From positions 2,666,001 to 2,730,000 of the forward strand of contig NZ_AP022589.1 in assembly GCF_010731755.1 (NCBI RefSeq): a DNA stretch of 64,000 nucleotides, in the 5' to 3' direction. The position numbers were made by a program, and so were the translations under genes. Positions 1-9,307 of the stretch are shown here, in pieces (the first letter of the stretch is position 1; each line of letters begins with the position of its first letter). Source of the DNA: Mycolicibacter minnesotensis. GTDB lineage: Bacteria; Actinomycetota; Actinomycetes; Mycobacteriales; Mycobacteriaceae. Below the pieces are notes generated by a model, which did not search any database, was not told the origin of the DNA, and saw only the letters and a program-made list of their open reading frames with translations.

Positions 1-971
1 CGCCAAAGCAGCGGAACCGACACCTGCAATAGGCCCTGCATGATCATCGCGCCGGCGTAGGCGCCCACCGAGGTCGAAGCCAACCCGGACGCCAAGAGCC
101 CGATGGCGAACAGCAACGCGACCGTGGGGCCCAGGGTGTGGCCGACCGCGGCGTGCGCGCCTTCGATGGAATCGGCGTGGTCCGCGCCGCGCAGACTATT
201 GGCCGCCACCACCAGCATGGCCAGGTTCAACGTTCCGGCAGCCAGCATCGCCAGGCCGACGTCCCAGCGGGTCACCCGCAGCAGCCGCCGTCGCGCCGGA
301 CCGGGTTCGGGCTGACCATGCCGGTCCCGGGCCAGCCCGGAGTGCAGGTACACCGCATGCGGCATGACGGTCGCGCCGAGGATCGCGGTGGCCAGCAGCA
401 CACTTTCGGCGCCGTCGAAGCGAGGCAGCAGGCCGGCGACGACGTCGGTCGGCGCCGGTGGCGCGACCACCAGGCTGGCCAGGAAGCCGACGGCGATGAT
501 GATCAGCAGTCCGCTGGTCACCTGCTCGAACATCCGCGGTCCGCGCCGGTCGCCCACCGCCAACAGGGCCATCGACACCACCCCGGTGATCAGGCCGCCG
601 AGCAGCAGCGGCAGCCCGAAGATCAGGTTCAGTGCGATCGCTCCGCCCACCACCTCGGCGAGATCGGTTGCCATGGCCACCAATTCGGCCTGTAGCCAAT
701 AGACGATCCGGACCGGTCTGCGGCTGTGGGCGCCGATCACCTCCGGCAGTGAGCGCCCGGTCACCAAACCGAGCTTGGCCGACAGGTACTGCACCAACCC
801 GGCCATGACGTTGGCCGTGACGATCACCCAGACCAGCAGGAAACCGTACTTCGCCCCCGCGCTGACGTTGGCGGCGACGTTGCCCGGGTCGACGTAGGCG
901 ATGGCGGCGACGAAGGCCGGGCCGAGCAACGCCCAGCCCGGCTTCAGTCCCGCCGCGGTGTCCTGGGCCAC
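1..971 (-). CDS. mntH: NRAMP-family divalent metal (Mn2+) transporter, 3' end cut by window edge
   Basis: Integral membrane proton-coupled Mn2+/Fe2+ importer of the NRAMP family. The frame is open on the minus strand from about 971 to the window edge, so roughly the last quarter is missing. Diagnostic motifs are DPGN in the first helix (AAIAYVDPGNVAANVS) and MPHAVYLHS in helix 6, the two metal-binding segments. I chose GTG at 971 because AAAGG lies six bases before it; another GTG at 977 is possible but leaves no spacing. It matches the M. tuberculosis MntH (Rv0924c) layout. No MntR-type palindrome is evident in the short upstream region. Family identification is secure; metal preference is inferred. 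Confidence 0.93.
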   Translation of the reverse strand, partial: MAQDTAAGLKPGWALLGPAFVAAIAYVDPGNVAANVSAGAKYGFLLVWVIVTANVMAGLVQYLSAKLGLVTGRSLPEVIGAHSRRPVRIVYWLQAELVAMATDLAEVVGGAIALNLIFGLPLLLGGLITGVVSMALLAVGDRRGPRMFEQVTSGLLIIIAVGFLASLVVAPPAPTDVVAGLLPRFDGAESVLLATAILGATVMPHAVYLHSGLARDRHGQPEPGPARRRLLRVTRWDVGLAMLAAGTLNLAMLVVAANSLRGADHADSIEGAHAAVGHTLGPTVALLFAIGLLASGLASTSVGAYAGAMIMQGLLQVSVPLLW

Positions 972-1058
972 CGGCACCCTTTCGATCCGGATTGACGAAT
1001 AGGAAAGTCAGGGTAGCCGGAATCTCACCGTCTGGCCGGGCTCGCGTCGTCGCTGTGG

Positions 1059-2144
1059 TCAGCCGGCGTCGTACAGGCCACGCCCGGTGACCAGCGGCAG
1101 GTCCAGAGTGGTCCGGATCCCGGCCCCGGCCGCAACCACCGCCGGAATCGCGTTGACCACCCGCATCGCCGTGGCCACCAGGCCGGCGTGGTTGTGGTCG
1201 CCATTGGGGCTGGACAGGCACAGGTCCAGCGCATACGACGGCTCGCCGGTGACCTCGACGCGGTAGGACCCACCCGGCTGGGCCGGCTGCGGCCACTCCG
1301 GACACAGGTCTTCGCGCAGCCGGGTCACGTGCTCAAGAACCACCGCGGCCTTTCCGTCGACCATGCCGCGCACCTCGAAGCGCAATGCGGCGGCCGTGCC
1401 CTCGGCGATGGCACCGGAAGAGATCGAGAAGTCCTCGGGTGCGGGCACCCGAATATGGGACTGCTCGACGGAGTCCAATTCCAGCCCCAGGCCCGCGGCG
1501 AGTTGGCGCACCACCGAACCCCACGCCAGGCTCAGTACGCCCGGCTGCAGCAGCATCGGGGTCTCGTCCATCGGCCTGCCGAAGCCCATCACGTCGAACA
1601 TGACGGCCGCGCTGTCGTAGGTGGCGTAGTCGACGATCTCCATGCAGCGGATCTGCTGGATGCTCTGGCAGGTTCCGGCCAAGGCCAGCGGCAGCAGGTC
1701 GTTGGCGAAACCCGGGTCGATGCCGTTGATGAACAAGCTGGCGTTGCCGGCCTTGGCGGCGTCCTCGATCGGGGTCAGCATCTCCGCGGGGATGACGTTC
1801 CACGGGTATTGCAGGAACACCGCGCTGCTGCCGACCACGTTGATACCGGCGCCCAGGATGCGCTTGAAGTCCTCCAGCGCCTCGACGAGCCGGTTGTCGG
1901 CCAGCGCGGTGTAGACCACGCAGTCGGGCTTGGTGTCGAGCACCTGCTGCAGATCGGTGGTCGCGGTCACGCCGGTGGGAGTGGCCGGGGCGTCCAACCC
2001 GGCCAGTTCCGCAGCGTCCTTGCCGGCCTTGGCGTCCGAGGACACCCATACGCCGGTCAGTTCGTACTCAGGGTTGGTGATCAGTGCCTTCAGTGCGTGG
2101 ACACCGACGTTGCCGGTGCCGATCTGGGCAACACGAATAGCCAT
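1059..2144 (-). CDS. NAD(P)-binding dihydrodipicolinate-reductase-like protein (Rv0926c-type)
   Basis: A 361-residue cytosolic protein beginning with a Rossmann nucleotide-binding motif (VAQIGTGNVGVHALKAL, residues about 4-20) and followed by a DapB-N-like fold (TDLQQVLDTKPDCVVYTALA). The overall layout is that of the mycobacterial family related to dihydrodipicolinate reductase and 2,4-diaminopentanoate dehydrogenase. The substrate is unknown. It lies 11 bases downstream of an SDR gene on the same strand, so the two probably form an operon, as Rv0927c-Rv0926c do in M. tuberculosis. A KstR-like operator upstream of that operon suggests a link to sterol catabolism; this is inference. Confidence 0.85.
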   Translation of the reverse strand: MAIRVAQIGTGNVGVHALKALITNPEYELTGVWVSSDAKAGKDAAELAGLDAPATPTGVTATTDLQQVLDTKPDCVVYTALADNRLVEALEDFKRILGAGINVVGSSAVFLQYPWNVIPAEMLTPIEDAAKAGNASLFINGIDPGFANDLLPLALAGTCQSIQQIRCMEIVDYATYDSAAVMFDVMGFGRPMDETPMLLQPGVLSLAWGSVVRQLAAGLGLELDSVEQSHIRVPAPEDFSISSGAIAEGTAAALRFEVRGMVDGKAAVVLEHVTRLREDLCPEWPQPAQPGGSYRVEVTGEPSYALDLCLSSPNGDHNHAGLVATAMRVVNAIPAVVAAGAGIRTTLDLPLVTGRGLYDAG

Positions 2145-2155
2145 AGGTCAGTTCC

Positions 2156-2947
2156 TCACAGGTCCGGGACGGGCAGGTCGAGGTTCGGGAAGGTGAGGCC
2201 GCCGTCGACTTCAAGCACCTTGCCGGTCAGGTAGGCCCCGGCCGGGGAGGCCAGGTACAGCGCGGCGGCCGCGATCTCCTCGGGTTCGCCGAGCCGGCGC
2301 ATGGGGGTGGCCTTCTCCATGGGAGTGCGCAGCTCCTCGTTGGCGGCCACCACGTTGAGCGCCGAGGTCAAGATCGATCCGGGTGCGATCCCATTGACGC
2401 GGATCTTGGGGCACAGGTCGAGAGCGGCCAACCGGGTGTAGTGCGCCAGGGCCGCCTTGGCCGTTCCATAGGCGGCGAATCCCCGCCCGGGGACTCGTCC
2501 CATGGTGGAGGTGATGTTGATGAAAGAACCTCCGCCGGAGTGCTCCAGCATCAGCGGCACCGCCGCGATGGTCAGAGCATGCGCGGTGGCGACGTTGAAG
2601 GTGAACGCGTCTTTGAGGTCCTTGGTGGACGTGGTCAGCAGGGTGTTGGGCATCGTTCCGCCGACGTTGTTGACGACGATGTCGAGCCTGCCGAATGCCT
2701 CGACCGCTTCGGCGGCCAGCTTCGCCGTCTCCTCGGGGTGGGCCAGATCGGCGACGACGATGTGTGCGCGACGGCCGGTCGCATGGATCTGTTCTGCAAC
2801 TGCCTCTAGTTCGGACTGCGTGCGCGAGGCGATCACCACATCCGCGCCCGCCTCGGCGAACGCTACCGCGATGGCCGCGCCCAACCCCCGGCCAGCGCCG
2901 GTGACCACGGCTGTTTGATTGTCGATTCGGAACTTGTCGAGTATCAC
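2156..2947 (-). CDS. Short-chain dehydrogenase/reductase (Rv0927c-type)
   Basis: A classical SDR of 263 residues. It has the glycine-rich cofactor motif [15 protein letters not shown] (about 16-30), the NNVGG segment, the catalytic Ser in the INITSTMG stretch, the YGTAKAAL motif carrying the catalytic Tyr and Lys, and the usual C-terminal VDGG. It should oxidise or reduce an alcohol/ketone with NAD(P). The start is GTG at 2947; the Shine-Dalgarno is poor. It is the first gene of a two-gene operon. A 14-bp sequence fitting the KstR operator consensus (2992-3005) lies about 45 bases upstream, suggesting control by the cholesterol-catabolism repressor. The substrate cannot be told from sequence. 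Confidence 0.9.
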   Translation of the reverse strand: MILDKFRIDNQTAVVTGAGRGLGAAIAVAFAEAGADVVIASRTQSELEAVAEQIHATGRRAHIVVADLAHPEETAKLAAEAVEAFGRLDIVVNNVGGTMPNTLLTTSTKDLKDAFTFNVATAHALTIAAVPLMLEHSGGGSFINITSTMGRVPGRGFAAYGTAKAALAHYTRLAALDLCPKIRVNGIAPGSILTSALNVVAANEELRTPMEKATPMRRLGEPEEIAAAALYLASPAGAYLTGKVLEVDGGLTFPNLDLPVPDL

Positions 2948-2991
2948 TTCGCCACGCTAACAAATATTCGCGATGAGCTGAACAGCTTTTT

Positions 2992-3005
2992 TGAAACACG
3001 TTCTA
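2992..3005. promoter_or_regulatory. KstR-type operator (TNNAACNNGTTNNA)
   Basis: The bases TGAAACACGTTCTA fit the KstR consensus TNNAACNNGTTNNA at every fixed position. The reverse strand reads TAGAACGTGTTTCA. The site is 45-58 bases upstream of the SDR start, where a repressor would act, and just beyond the 3' end of ku. A related site occurs at 32050-32063. The match is direct; the assignment to KstR is inference. Confidence 0.6.
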
Positions 3006-3024
3006 ATTCAGTGTTGAGGGCAGA

Positions 3025-3891
3025 TCAGGACTTCCGGGCGGTGGCCTTCTTCGCCGGCGCCTTCTTGGCAGGAGCTTTCTTGGCCGGGGCCTTCGCGGCC
3101 TGCGCGCGCTTCTTGACGCTGGCTTCCAGCTTGGCCAGCAGATCGGAGACGTCCTCGGTGGAATCGAGGTCGGCGGGACGCTCCTCCGGTGTGAAGGCCT
3201 CGTCGCCTTCGAGCTTGGCCGCGATCAGCTCCTGCAACTGCTCCTGATACGTGTCGTGGTAGCGGTCGGAGTCGAAGTCGTCGGCCATGGATTCCACCAC
3301 CTGGCCGGCCATCTTCAACTCGGCCGGTTTGATCTCCACGTCTGCGTCCAGGGAGGGGAAGTCGGGGTCACGGATCTCGTCGGGCCACAGCAGCGTGTGC
3401 ACCACCATCACCTCGCGCTTGGAGAAGTCCTTGACCCGCAGCGCCGCCAGCCGGGTCTTGTTGCGCAGGGTGAAGTGGACGATAGCCACCCGATCCGTGT
3501 CCGCCAGCGTTTTCGCCAGCAGCACATAGGATTTGATCGACTTCGAGTCCGGCTCCAGAAAATAGCTGCGGTCAAAGAGCATCGGGTCCAGATCGCCGGC
3601 CGGGACGAACTCGAGCACCGCGATCTCGTGATCACGCTCCTCGGGCAGGTTGGCGATGTCGTCGTCGGTGATCACCACCATCCGGCCGTCGTCGGCCTCG
3701 TACGCCCGGGCGATGTCGCCGTAGTCGACCACCTCGCCGCATTCCTCGCACACCCGCCGGTAACGAATTCGACCGTGGTCTTTGGCGTGCACCTGACGGA
3801 ACTTGATGTCATGGTCCTCGGTGGCGCTGTAGACCTTGACCGGCACGTTGACCAGACCGAATGCGATCGAACCCTTCCAGATGGAACGCAT
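3025..3891 (-). CDS. mku: Ku protein for non-homologous end joining
   Basis: A homodimeric ring protein that binds DNA double-strand ends and recruits LigD. At 288 residues it begins MRSIWKGSIAFGLVNVPVKV, the standard bacterial Ku opening, and continues through the Ku core (residues about 1-250). The last 35 residues form a lysine/alanine/proline-rich tail with PAKKA repeats, the flexible DNA-contacting extension of mycobacterial Ku. It is divergent from ligD with 62 bases between them. I recall the M. tuberculosis protein as 273 residues, so the tail here is somewhat longer. Identity is secure. Confidence 0.97.
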   Translation of the reverse strand: MRSIWKGSIAFGLVNVPVKVYSATEDHDIKFRQVHAKDHGRIRYRRVCEECGEVVDYGDIARAYEADDGRMVVITDDDIANLPEERDHEIAVLEFVPAGDLDPMLFDRSYFLEPDSKSIKSYVLLAKTLADTDRVAIVHFTLRNKTRLAALRVKDFSKREVMVVHTLLWPDEIRDPDFPSLDADVEIKPAELKMAGQVVESMADDFDSDRYHDTYQEQLQELIAAKLEGDEAFTPEERPADLDSTEDVSDLLAKLEASVKKRAQAAKAPAKKAPAKKAPAKKATARKS

Positions 3892-3941
3892 AAGGCCAGT
3901 ATGCCCACGCGAGAGTGCCGATAACCTGCATTGGCGCGACG

Positions 3942-3953
3942 TAGGTTGGTCGT
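3942..3953 (+). promoter_or_regulatory. Candidate -10 element for leaderless ligD transcription
   Basis: TAGGTT at 3942-3947 fits the mycobacterial TANNNT -10 pattern and ends six bases before the ligD ATG at 3954. No Shine-Dalgarno is present. This spacing would start the mRNA at or next to the ATG, the usual leaderless arrangement in mycobacteria. Confidence 0.4.
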
Positions 3954-6236
3954 ATGACCGCTGAGTCCGCGCAGACCCGGGTCACGCTGACCAACGCCGA
4001 CAAGGTGCTCTACCCCGCCACGGGCACCACCAAAGCCGAGGTCTTCGGCTACTACACCCGTATCGCCGAGGTGATGCTGCCGCACATCGCGGGGCGCCCG
4101 GCGACACGCAAACGCTGGCCCAACGGGGTCGAACAGGGCTCCTTCTTCGAAAAGCAGGTGGCCTCCTCGGCGCCGGACTGGCTGCCTCGCGCCGACATTC
4201 AGCATCGCTCCGGCGTCACCACCTATCCGATCATCGAGGACCTCGACGGCCTGGCCTGGATCGCCCAGCAGGCCGCGCTGGAAGTCCACGTCCCGCAGTG
4301 GCGATTCGAGGAGCAATGGAGCCACGGCGGCAAGGTGCTCGCACCCGGGCTGGCAACGCGTCTGGTGTTCGACCTCGATCCCGGCGAGGGCGTGTCGATG
4401 AGTCAGCTCGCCGAAGTGGCGCGTGCCATTCGTGACGTGATCTCCGATCTGGGCCTGCAGACCTTTCCGCTCACCAGCGGTAGTAAGGGACTGCACATCT
4501 ACGCGGCGCTGGAGCGTCCGGTCAGCAGTTCCGGCGCCGCGTCGGTGGCCAAACGTGTTGCCCAGCAACTCGAAAGCGCCCTGCCGATGCTGGTGACGGC
4601 GACCATGTCGAAGAAGCTGCGGGTGGGGAAGGTCTTTCTCGACTGGAGCCAGAACAACGCGTCGAAAACCACCATCGCACCGTATTCGCTGCGGGGCCGC
4701 GAGCAGCCCACCGTTGCCGCTCCACGCACCTGGGCCGAGATTGACGATGCGGAACTGCGGCAGCTGCGCTTCGACGAAGTGCTCGACCGTGCCGCCCGTA
4801 ACGGCGACCTGTTGGCCGGCCTAGACCCGCCGCCGCAGGCACCCGACCGGTTGGCCGTATACCGGGCCAAACGTGCCGCCGATCGGACTCCCGAACCCGT
4901 TCCGGCCGCGGCCCCGGCGCCCAGCGCCGGCAACAGCTTTGTCATCCACGAACACCACGCCCGCCGGTTGCACTACGACTTCCGGCTGGAGCGTGACGGA
5001 GTGCTGATGAGCTGGGCGGTACCCAAGAACCTTCCGGCCACGACGTCGGTCAACCATCTTGCGGTGCGTACCGAAGACCATCCGCTGGAATACGGCAGCT
5101 TCGAAGGCACCATCCCCAAGGGCGAATACGGTGCCGGCACCGTACGCATCTGGGATTCGGGCACCTGTGTGACCGAGAAGTTCGAGGACACCGCCGAAAA
5201 AGGCGAGGTGATAGTCGTTCTGTCCGGACACCGGATCTCCGGGCGATACGCGCTCATCCGCACCGGAGGAAACCAGTGGCTGGCGCACCGCATGAAAGAC
5301 CAACAGGCGTTCTCGTTCGCAGAGCTGACGCCGATGCTGGCAACGCACGGGTCGGTGGCCCGGCTGACGCCGAGCCAGTGGGCCTTTGAAGGCAAATGGG
5401 ACGGGTATCGCCTGCTGGTGGAGGCCGATCACGGCCGGCTGCGGTTGCGGGCCCGCAGCGGCCGGGACGTCACCGGTGAGTATCGACACCTACCATTTCC
5501 CGCCACGGACCTGGCCGAGCATCACCTCGTGCTCGACGGCGAGCTGGTCGCACTCGACGACGCCGGAGTGCCCAGCTTCGCCGCGATGCAGAACAGTGCC
5601 CGGGCGGCCCGGCTGCAGTTCTGGGCCTTCGACCTGCTCTATCTTGACGGCCGTCCGCTGCTGCGGGTGGCCTACCGGGATCGTCGGAAGCTCTTGGAAA
5701 CCCTTGCGCAGGGAACCGATCTGGTGGTCCAGGATCTGCTTTACCCCGACGGGGCGAAGGCACTGGAGCAGTCACTCAGCCTCGGCTGGGAGGGTGTGGT
5801 CGCCAAGAAATGGGACTCGGCCTACCAGCCGGGGCGCCGGTCCTCGGTGTGGATCAAGTCCAAGCACTGGCGGACTCAGGAGGTCGTGATCGGCGGCTGG
5901 CGCGCCGGGGAGGGCGCCAGGGGCGGTGGGATCGGGTCACTGTTGATGGGTGTCCCCGACGCCGGCGGCCTGCGCTTTGTCGGTCGGGTCGGAACGGGGT
6001 TCACCGAGCGTCAACTAGCGGCCCTCAAGGAACTGTTGCTGCCTCAGCTGGCCGACGAATCACCTTTTAACGCAGAGCTTTCCACCGCTGATGTGAAGGA
6101 TGTCACGTTCGTGAAGCCGACGCTGGTGGGGGAGGTGCGCTATAGCGAACGCACCTCCGATGGCCGGCTGCGCCAGCCCAGCTGGCGCGGCCTGCGGCCC
6201 GAGAAGACGCCTGGCGATGTGGTGAGTGAGGATTGA
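3954..6236 (+). CDS. ligD: Multifunctional ATP-dependent DNA ligase D (polymerase-phosphoesterase-ligase)
   Basis: The end-joining ligase that works with Ku. Its 760 residues carry three domains: an archaeo-eukaryotic primase-like polymerase (about 1-290, with LVFDLDPGEG holding the metal-binding Asp residues), a 3'-phosphoesterase (about 325-445, HHARRLHYDFRLERDG and PKGEYGAGTVRIWDSG), and an ATP-dependent ligase (about 460-750). The ligase nucleophile is Lys481 in EGKWDGYR, which as I recall is also Lys481 in M. tuberculosis LigD. Start ATG 3954 has a leaderless-type -10 element before it. An FAH-family gene follows after 3 bases and may be co-transcribed. Identity is secure. Confidence 0.98.
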   Translation: MTAESAQTRVTLTNADKVLYPATGTTKAEVFGYYTRIAEVMLPHIAGRPATRKRWPNGVEQGSFFEKQVASSAPDWLPRADIQHRSGVTTYPIIEDLDGLAWIAQQAALEVHVPQWRFEEQWSHGGKVLAPGLATRLVFDLDPGEGVSMSQLAEVARAIRDVISDLGLQTFPLTSGSKGLHIYAALERPVSSSGAASVAKRVAQQLESALPMLVTATMSKKLRVGKVFLDWSQNNASKTTIAPYSLRGREQPTVAAPRTWAEIDDAELRQLRFDEVLDRAARNGDLLAGLDPPPQAPDRLAVYRAKRAADRTPEPVPAAAPAPSAGNSFVIHEHHARRLHYDFRLERDGVLMSWAVPKNLPATTSVNHLAVRTEDHPLEYGSFEGTIPKGEYGAGTVRIWDSGTCVTEKFEDTAEKGEVIVVLSGHRISGRYALIRTGGNQWLAHRMKDQQAFSFAELTPMLATHGSVARLTPSQWAFEGKWDGYRLLVEADHGRLRLRARSGRDVTGEYRHLPFPATDLAEHHLVLDGELVALDDAGVPSFAAMQNSARAARLQFWAFDLLYLDGRPLLRVAYRDRRKLLETLAQGTDLVVQDLLYPDGAKALEQSLSLGWEGVVAKKWDSAYQPGRRSSVWIKSKHWRTQEVVIGGWRAGEGARGGGIGSLLMGVPDAGGLRFVGRVGTGFTERQLAALKELLLPQLADESPFNAELSTADVKDVTFVKPTLVGEVRYSERTSDGRLRQPSWRGLRPEKTPGDVVSED

Positions 6237-6239
6237 TCG

Positions 6240-7199
6240 ATGCGTTGGGTGACCTATCGAGGCGAAGACGATGAGCGCACCGGGGTGCTGGACGGCGACG
6301 TGATCCACGCGCTGCCGCCCGGCGTGAGCCTGCTGGAGCTGATCCGGCTCGGCCCGGACGGCCTGCGTGAAGCCGGCGAGCGGGTGCTGAAGACGCCCTC
6401 GAAGACAGTGCGGGCCGATCAGGTGGTGCTGCGGGCGCCCATCCCGCGCCCGCCGTCGATCCGCGACAGCCTGGGCTTCTTGGAACACATGCGTAACTGT
6501 CTGGCCGCCACCGGGCGGGGCCGCGACCTCGACGACACCTGGTACCGGATACCGGCATTTTATTTCGCTTGCCCGGCAACGGTTCTGGGTCCCTACGACG
6601 ATGCGCCGATCGCGCCGGGCAGCGTCTGCCAGGACTTCGAACTGGAGGTCGCCGCGGTCATCGGCACACGCGCGGCGGATCTGTCGGTGGAACAGGCCGA
6701 GCAGGCCATCATCGGCTACACGATTTTCAACGACTGGTCGGCGAGAGACCTGCAGGCGCAGGAAGGGGTGCTGGCAATCGGGCAGGCCAAGGGTAAGGAC
6801 AGCGGTGTCACCCTGGGGCCCCACCTGGTCACCCCCGATGAGTTGGAGCCCTACCGCGGTGACGGCAGACTCAGCCTGCACGTCACCGCGATCGTCAATG
6901 ACGTGATAGTCGGGACCGGGTCGACCGAGACCATGGACTGGAGCTTCGGGGAGATCATCAGCTACGCATCGCGCGGGGTCATGCTGGAACCGGGTGATGT
7001 CTTCGGTTCTGGCACGGTACCGACGTGCACGCTGCTGGAACACCTCGACCCCGCACGGTCGCAACCGTTCCCAGGCTGGCTGAGCGACGGTGACGTGGTG
7101 ACCCTGCAGGTACAGGGGCTCGGCGAGGTACGCCAAACGGTGCGCGCCAGCGCTCCGCCGATACCGCTGGCGGAGCGCCCGCGGCCCCAGACCGGCTAG
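6240..7199 (+). CDS. Fumarylacetoacetate-hydrolase-family protein (Rv0939-type, single domain)
   Basis: A 319-residue FAH-fold enzyme expected to hydrolyse or isomerise a beta-diketone or 2-oxo acid using a divalent metal. Metal-binding residues lie in DFELEVAAVIGT and NDWSARDLQAQE, followed by the conserved GPHLVTPDEL segment and the C-terminal GDVFGSGTVPTCTLLE, where the usual GT pair is recognisable. It starts 3 bases after ligD. I recall the M. tuberculosis equivalent Rv0939 as a much longer bifunctional protein with a cyclase/dehydrase-like second domain; that domain is absent here. The stop codon overlaps the stop of the convergent GH5 gene. Confidence 0.85.
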   Translation: MRWVTYRGEDDERTGVLDGDVIHALPPGVSLLELIRLGPDGLREAGERVLKTPSKTVRADQVVLRAPIPRPPSIRDSLGFLEHMRNCLAATGRGRDLDDTWYRIPAFYFACPATVLGPYDDAPIAPGSVCQDFELEVAAVIGTRAADLSVEQAEQAIIGYTIFNDWSARDLQAQEGVLAIGQAKGKDSGVTLGPHLVTPDELEPYRGDGRLSLHVTAIVNDVIVGTGSTETMDWSFGEIISYASRGVMLEPGDVFGSGTVPTCTLLEHLDPARSQPFPGWLSDGDVVTLQVQGLGEVRQTVRASAPPIPLAERPRPQTG

Positions 7200-9307
7200 A
7201 TCCGGATCACCCTGACGCTGATGGTGGAGGCGTCGCCATTGGATCCGATTGTCAGCAGTGGGGCATTGGGTGCTGAGGTGACGGTTCCGCCGGTGATCTC
7301 CACGGTGTAGCCGTTGGGGAAGTGGTTGGGCGGAACGGCGATGGTGGTCGTCGCATCGGCCCCGAAGGAGCCTGAGCCGTCGGCGCGGTCGGTGGTGTAG
7401 CTGAAGTTGAACTCGCCGTTGCTGAAGGAGATGCCGGTCGGGATGCCGGAGACCGCCTGGGGGTAGGGCTGGGCCAGGAGGTCGAGCTTGTCCCAGTTGA
7501 CGTTGTCGCCGACCGGAGGCAGGTTCGTGTCGTAGACCAGTGCCTGGTCTTCCGGCGAGGCGCTGGTGATGTCCTTACCGGTGTAGGCCCATGCCGCCCA
7601 ACCAAGCAGATTCTGGTTGGACCCCACCAGGCTGGCGTCGATGGCCCCGAGGTTGTTGGTGGCACCGAACTCGCTCAGCCAGCCCGGAACGTTGTTCTCC
7701 TCCATGTAGTCGTTGGCGTAGCCGAAGACGATGTCGGCGTTCCAGTCGCAGCCGAAGCTGGAGCCAGGGATCAGCGACGTCGTGACGCAGTAGTGGTGGA
7801 ACGAGAACACCGAGTTCTCGTCGTCCACCGCTCCCAGGTGGGTGGGCACCGGCAGGCTGCCGAACAGCGTGTTGGGCTCGTAGAACACCGTCTTGTTCGG
7901 GTCGACGGAGCGGATGGCTGCGATGATCTGGTCGTAGAACGGGGTCAGCTGCTGAGAGTCGAAGTAGGGGTTGCCCAAGATGCTGCCCAGGGCCTGTGAA
8001 CCCGCCCACGGCTCGTTCATGATCTCGTAGCCGGCGACGTTCTCGTTGCCCTTGAAGTAGTTGGCCACCGCCTGCCACATGATCCCGTAGTGGTTCTGCA
8101 GACCGATACCATCGGGCGCCTTCTCGTTGCCCCAGAAGGCGTCCCAGGCGTAGTTCTGCGCCGGGCTGATCGGGTAAGTCCCCGGGAAGCCCACACCGAA
8201 GTGGGGGAGCCCACCGGTCAGAACGGCCCAGTCGGGGGCGCCCTCCCCGCCGAATTGCTCGCTGTAGAGGTCTTGGTGCATGTCGAGCACGACTTGGATG
8301 TTGTAGCGGCCGAGGATTTCGACGGTGTTCTCGATGGAGGCCAGGTAGTCGTAGTCGATGACGCCGGGTTGTGGTTGGACGCCGGCCCAGATCACGCCCA
8401 GGCGCACGACATTGAAGCCGTTGGCGGCCAGGAAGGCGGCGTCCTTTTCGCCGAAGCCGTCGGCGGAGGGCTCATACGGGGGGATCTTGTAGACCTGGTT
8501 GAGTCCGCGCAGTAGCACGACTTGGCCGTCACTGTTGGTGAGCCAGCCGTTGGAGACCTCGACCGGTGCGGGGACGGTGCCGGTGATGCCGCCGGGCAGG
8601 GTGCCGAATTGTCCTACGGCGCCGTGAACTCCGTCGAGCAGGCCGGCGGTTCCGCCGACGCCGCCGAGGGCGGGCAGTCCGGCCGCGGTGGGGCCGTCAC
8701 CGGCATCGCCGCCTGCGCCGCCGTTGCCGAAGAGCCAGCCGGCGGCTCCGCCGTCGCCGCCTGCGGCACCTGCTCCACCGTCTCCGCCTGCGCCGCCGTT
8801 GCCGAGGATTCCCAGGGCGGCGCCGCCGGCGCCGCCGGCGACACCGTCGGTGGTGCTGTCCCAGCCGGCGCCGCCGTTACCGAAGATCCAGCCGCCTGCG
8901 CCGCCGTTGGGGTTGGCTTCGGTGCCATCGGCGCCGTTGCCGATCACGGTGGAACCGAACAGCTGGTTGATGACGCCGTTGACCTGGCCGCCGATCTCGC
9001 TGTCGATCCACTTCTCGGCCAGGCTGTAGAGCCCGGCGTAGGGGTCGAAGCTCAAGGACAAGGCCGAGCCGGGCTCGGCCAGCGCGGTGAGTGCGGCATT
9101 CCAGTGGTCGGCGGACAAGAACGTTTCCCATGCCGAGCTGTCCACCGCGGCCTGGCTGTCCAGCTCGCCGGCCGTGAACGGCGCGAACAGCGCCTCCATC
9201 ATGTCTTCCAGATCGGCGTGAGCCGGCGCGGTCATGGGAGCGATCGCCATGAATGCGGCGATACCGACAACCTTGCTGCCCACGACCTTGCTGCGGTGAC
9301 GAGACAT
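7196..9307 (-). CDS. Secreted PGRS-like protein with GH5 endoglycoceramidase-type domain, copy A
   Basis: Predicted exported glycoside hydrolase of 703 residues. A Sec signal peptide ends in PAHA (about residue 31). A helical segment follows, then a glycine-rich PGRS-like stretch (about 120-225, GGAGG and GNGGAGG repeats) but no PE domain. A GH5 domain (about 235-640) holds the acid/base Glu432 in the NEP motif, the nucleophile Glu546 in LSEFGATN, and DMHQDLY, which is typical of endoglycoceramidase-like GH5 enzymes. A beta-sandwich-like C-terminus closes the protein. I chose ATG 9307 (MSRHRSKVVG) because GGAAGG precedes it and the sister gene shares it. It is a tandem paralogue of the gene at 9426-11537. 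The glycosphingolipid substrate is an inference. Confidence 0.85.
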   Translation of the reverse strand: MSRHRSKVVGSKVVGIAAFMAIAPMTAPAHADLEDMMEALFAPFTAGELDSQAAVDSSAWETFLSADHWNAALTALAEPGSALSLSFDPYAGLYSLAEKWIDSEIGGQVNGVINQLFGSTVIGNGADGTEANPNGGAGGWIFGNGGAGWDSTTDGVAGGAGGAALGILGNGGAGGDGGAGAAGGDGGAAGWLFGNGGAGGDAGDGPTAAGLPALGGVGGTAGLLDGVHGAVGQFGTLPGGITGTVPAPVEVSNGWLTNSDGQVVLLRGLNQVYKIPPYEPSADGFGEKDAAFLAANGFNVVRLGVIWAGVQPQPGVIDYDYLASIENTVEILGRYNIQVVLDMHQDLYSEQFGGEGAPDWAVLTGGLPHFGVGFPGTYPISPAQNYAWDAFWGNEKAPDGIGLQNHYGIMWQAVANYFKGNENVAGYEIMNEPWAGSQALGSILGNPYFDSQQLTPFYDQIIAAIRSVDPNKTVFYEPNTLFGSLPVPTHLGAVDDENSVFSFHHYCVTTSLIPGSSFGCDWNADIVFGYANDYMEENNVPGWLSEFGATNNLGAIDASLVGSNQNLLGWAAWAYTGKDITSASPEDQALVYDTNLPPVGDNVNWDKLDLLAQPYPQAVSGIPTGISFSNGEFNFSYTTDRADGSGSFGADATTTIAVPPNHFPNGYTVEITGGTVTSAPNAPLLTIGSNGDASTISVRVIRI

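Noticed and set aside
196..1305. 369-codon minus-strand frame over mntH and the next gene
   Set aside because: Arg/Gly-rich out-of-frame reading; the NRAMP motifs lie in a different frame that runs off the window edge.
8640..8930. CRISPR-like periodic repeats in the GH5 genes
   Set aside because: Period follows GGAGG/GNGGAGG codons in frame; no constant repeat plus unique spacer structure. It is PGRS-like coding sequence.
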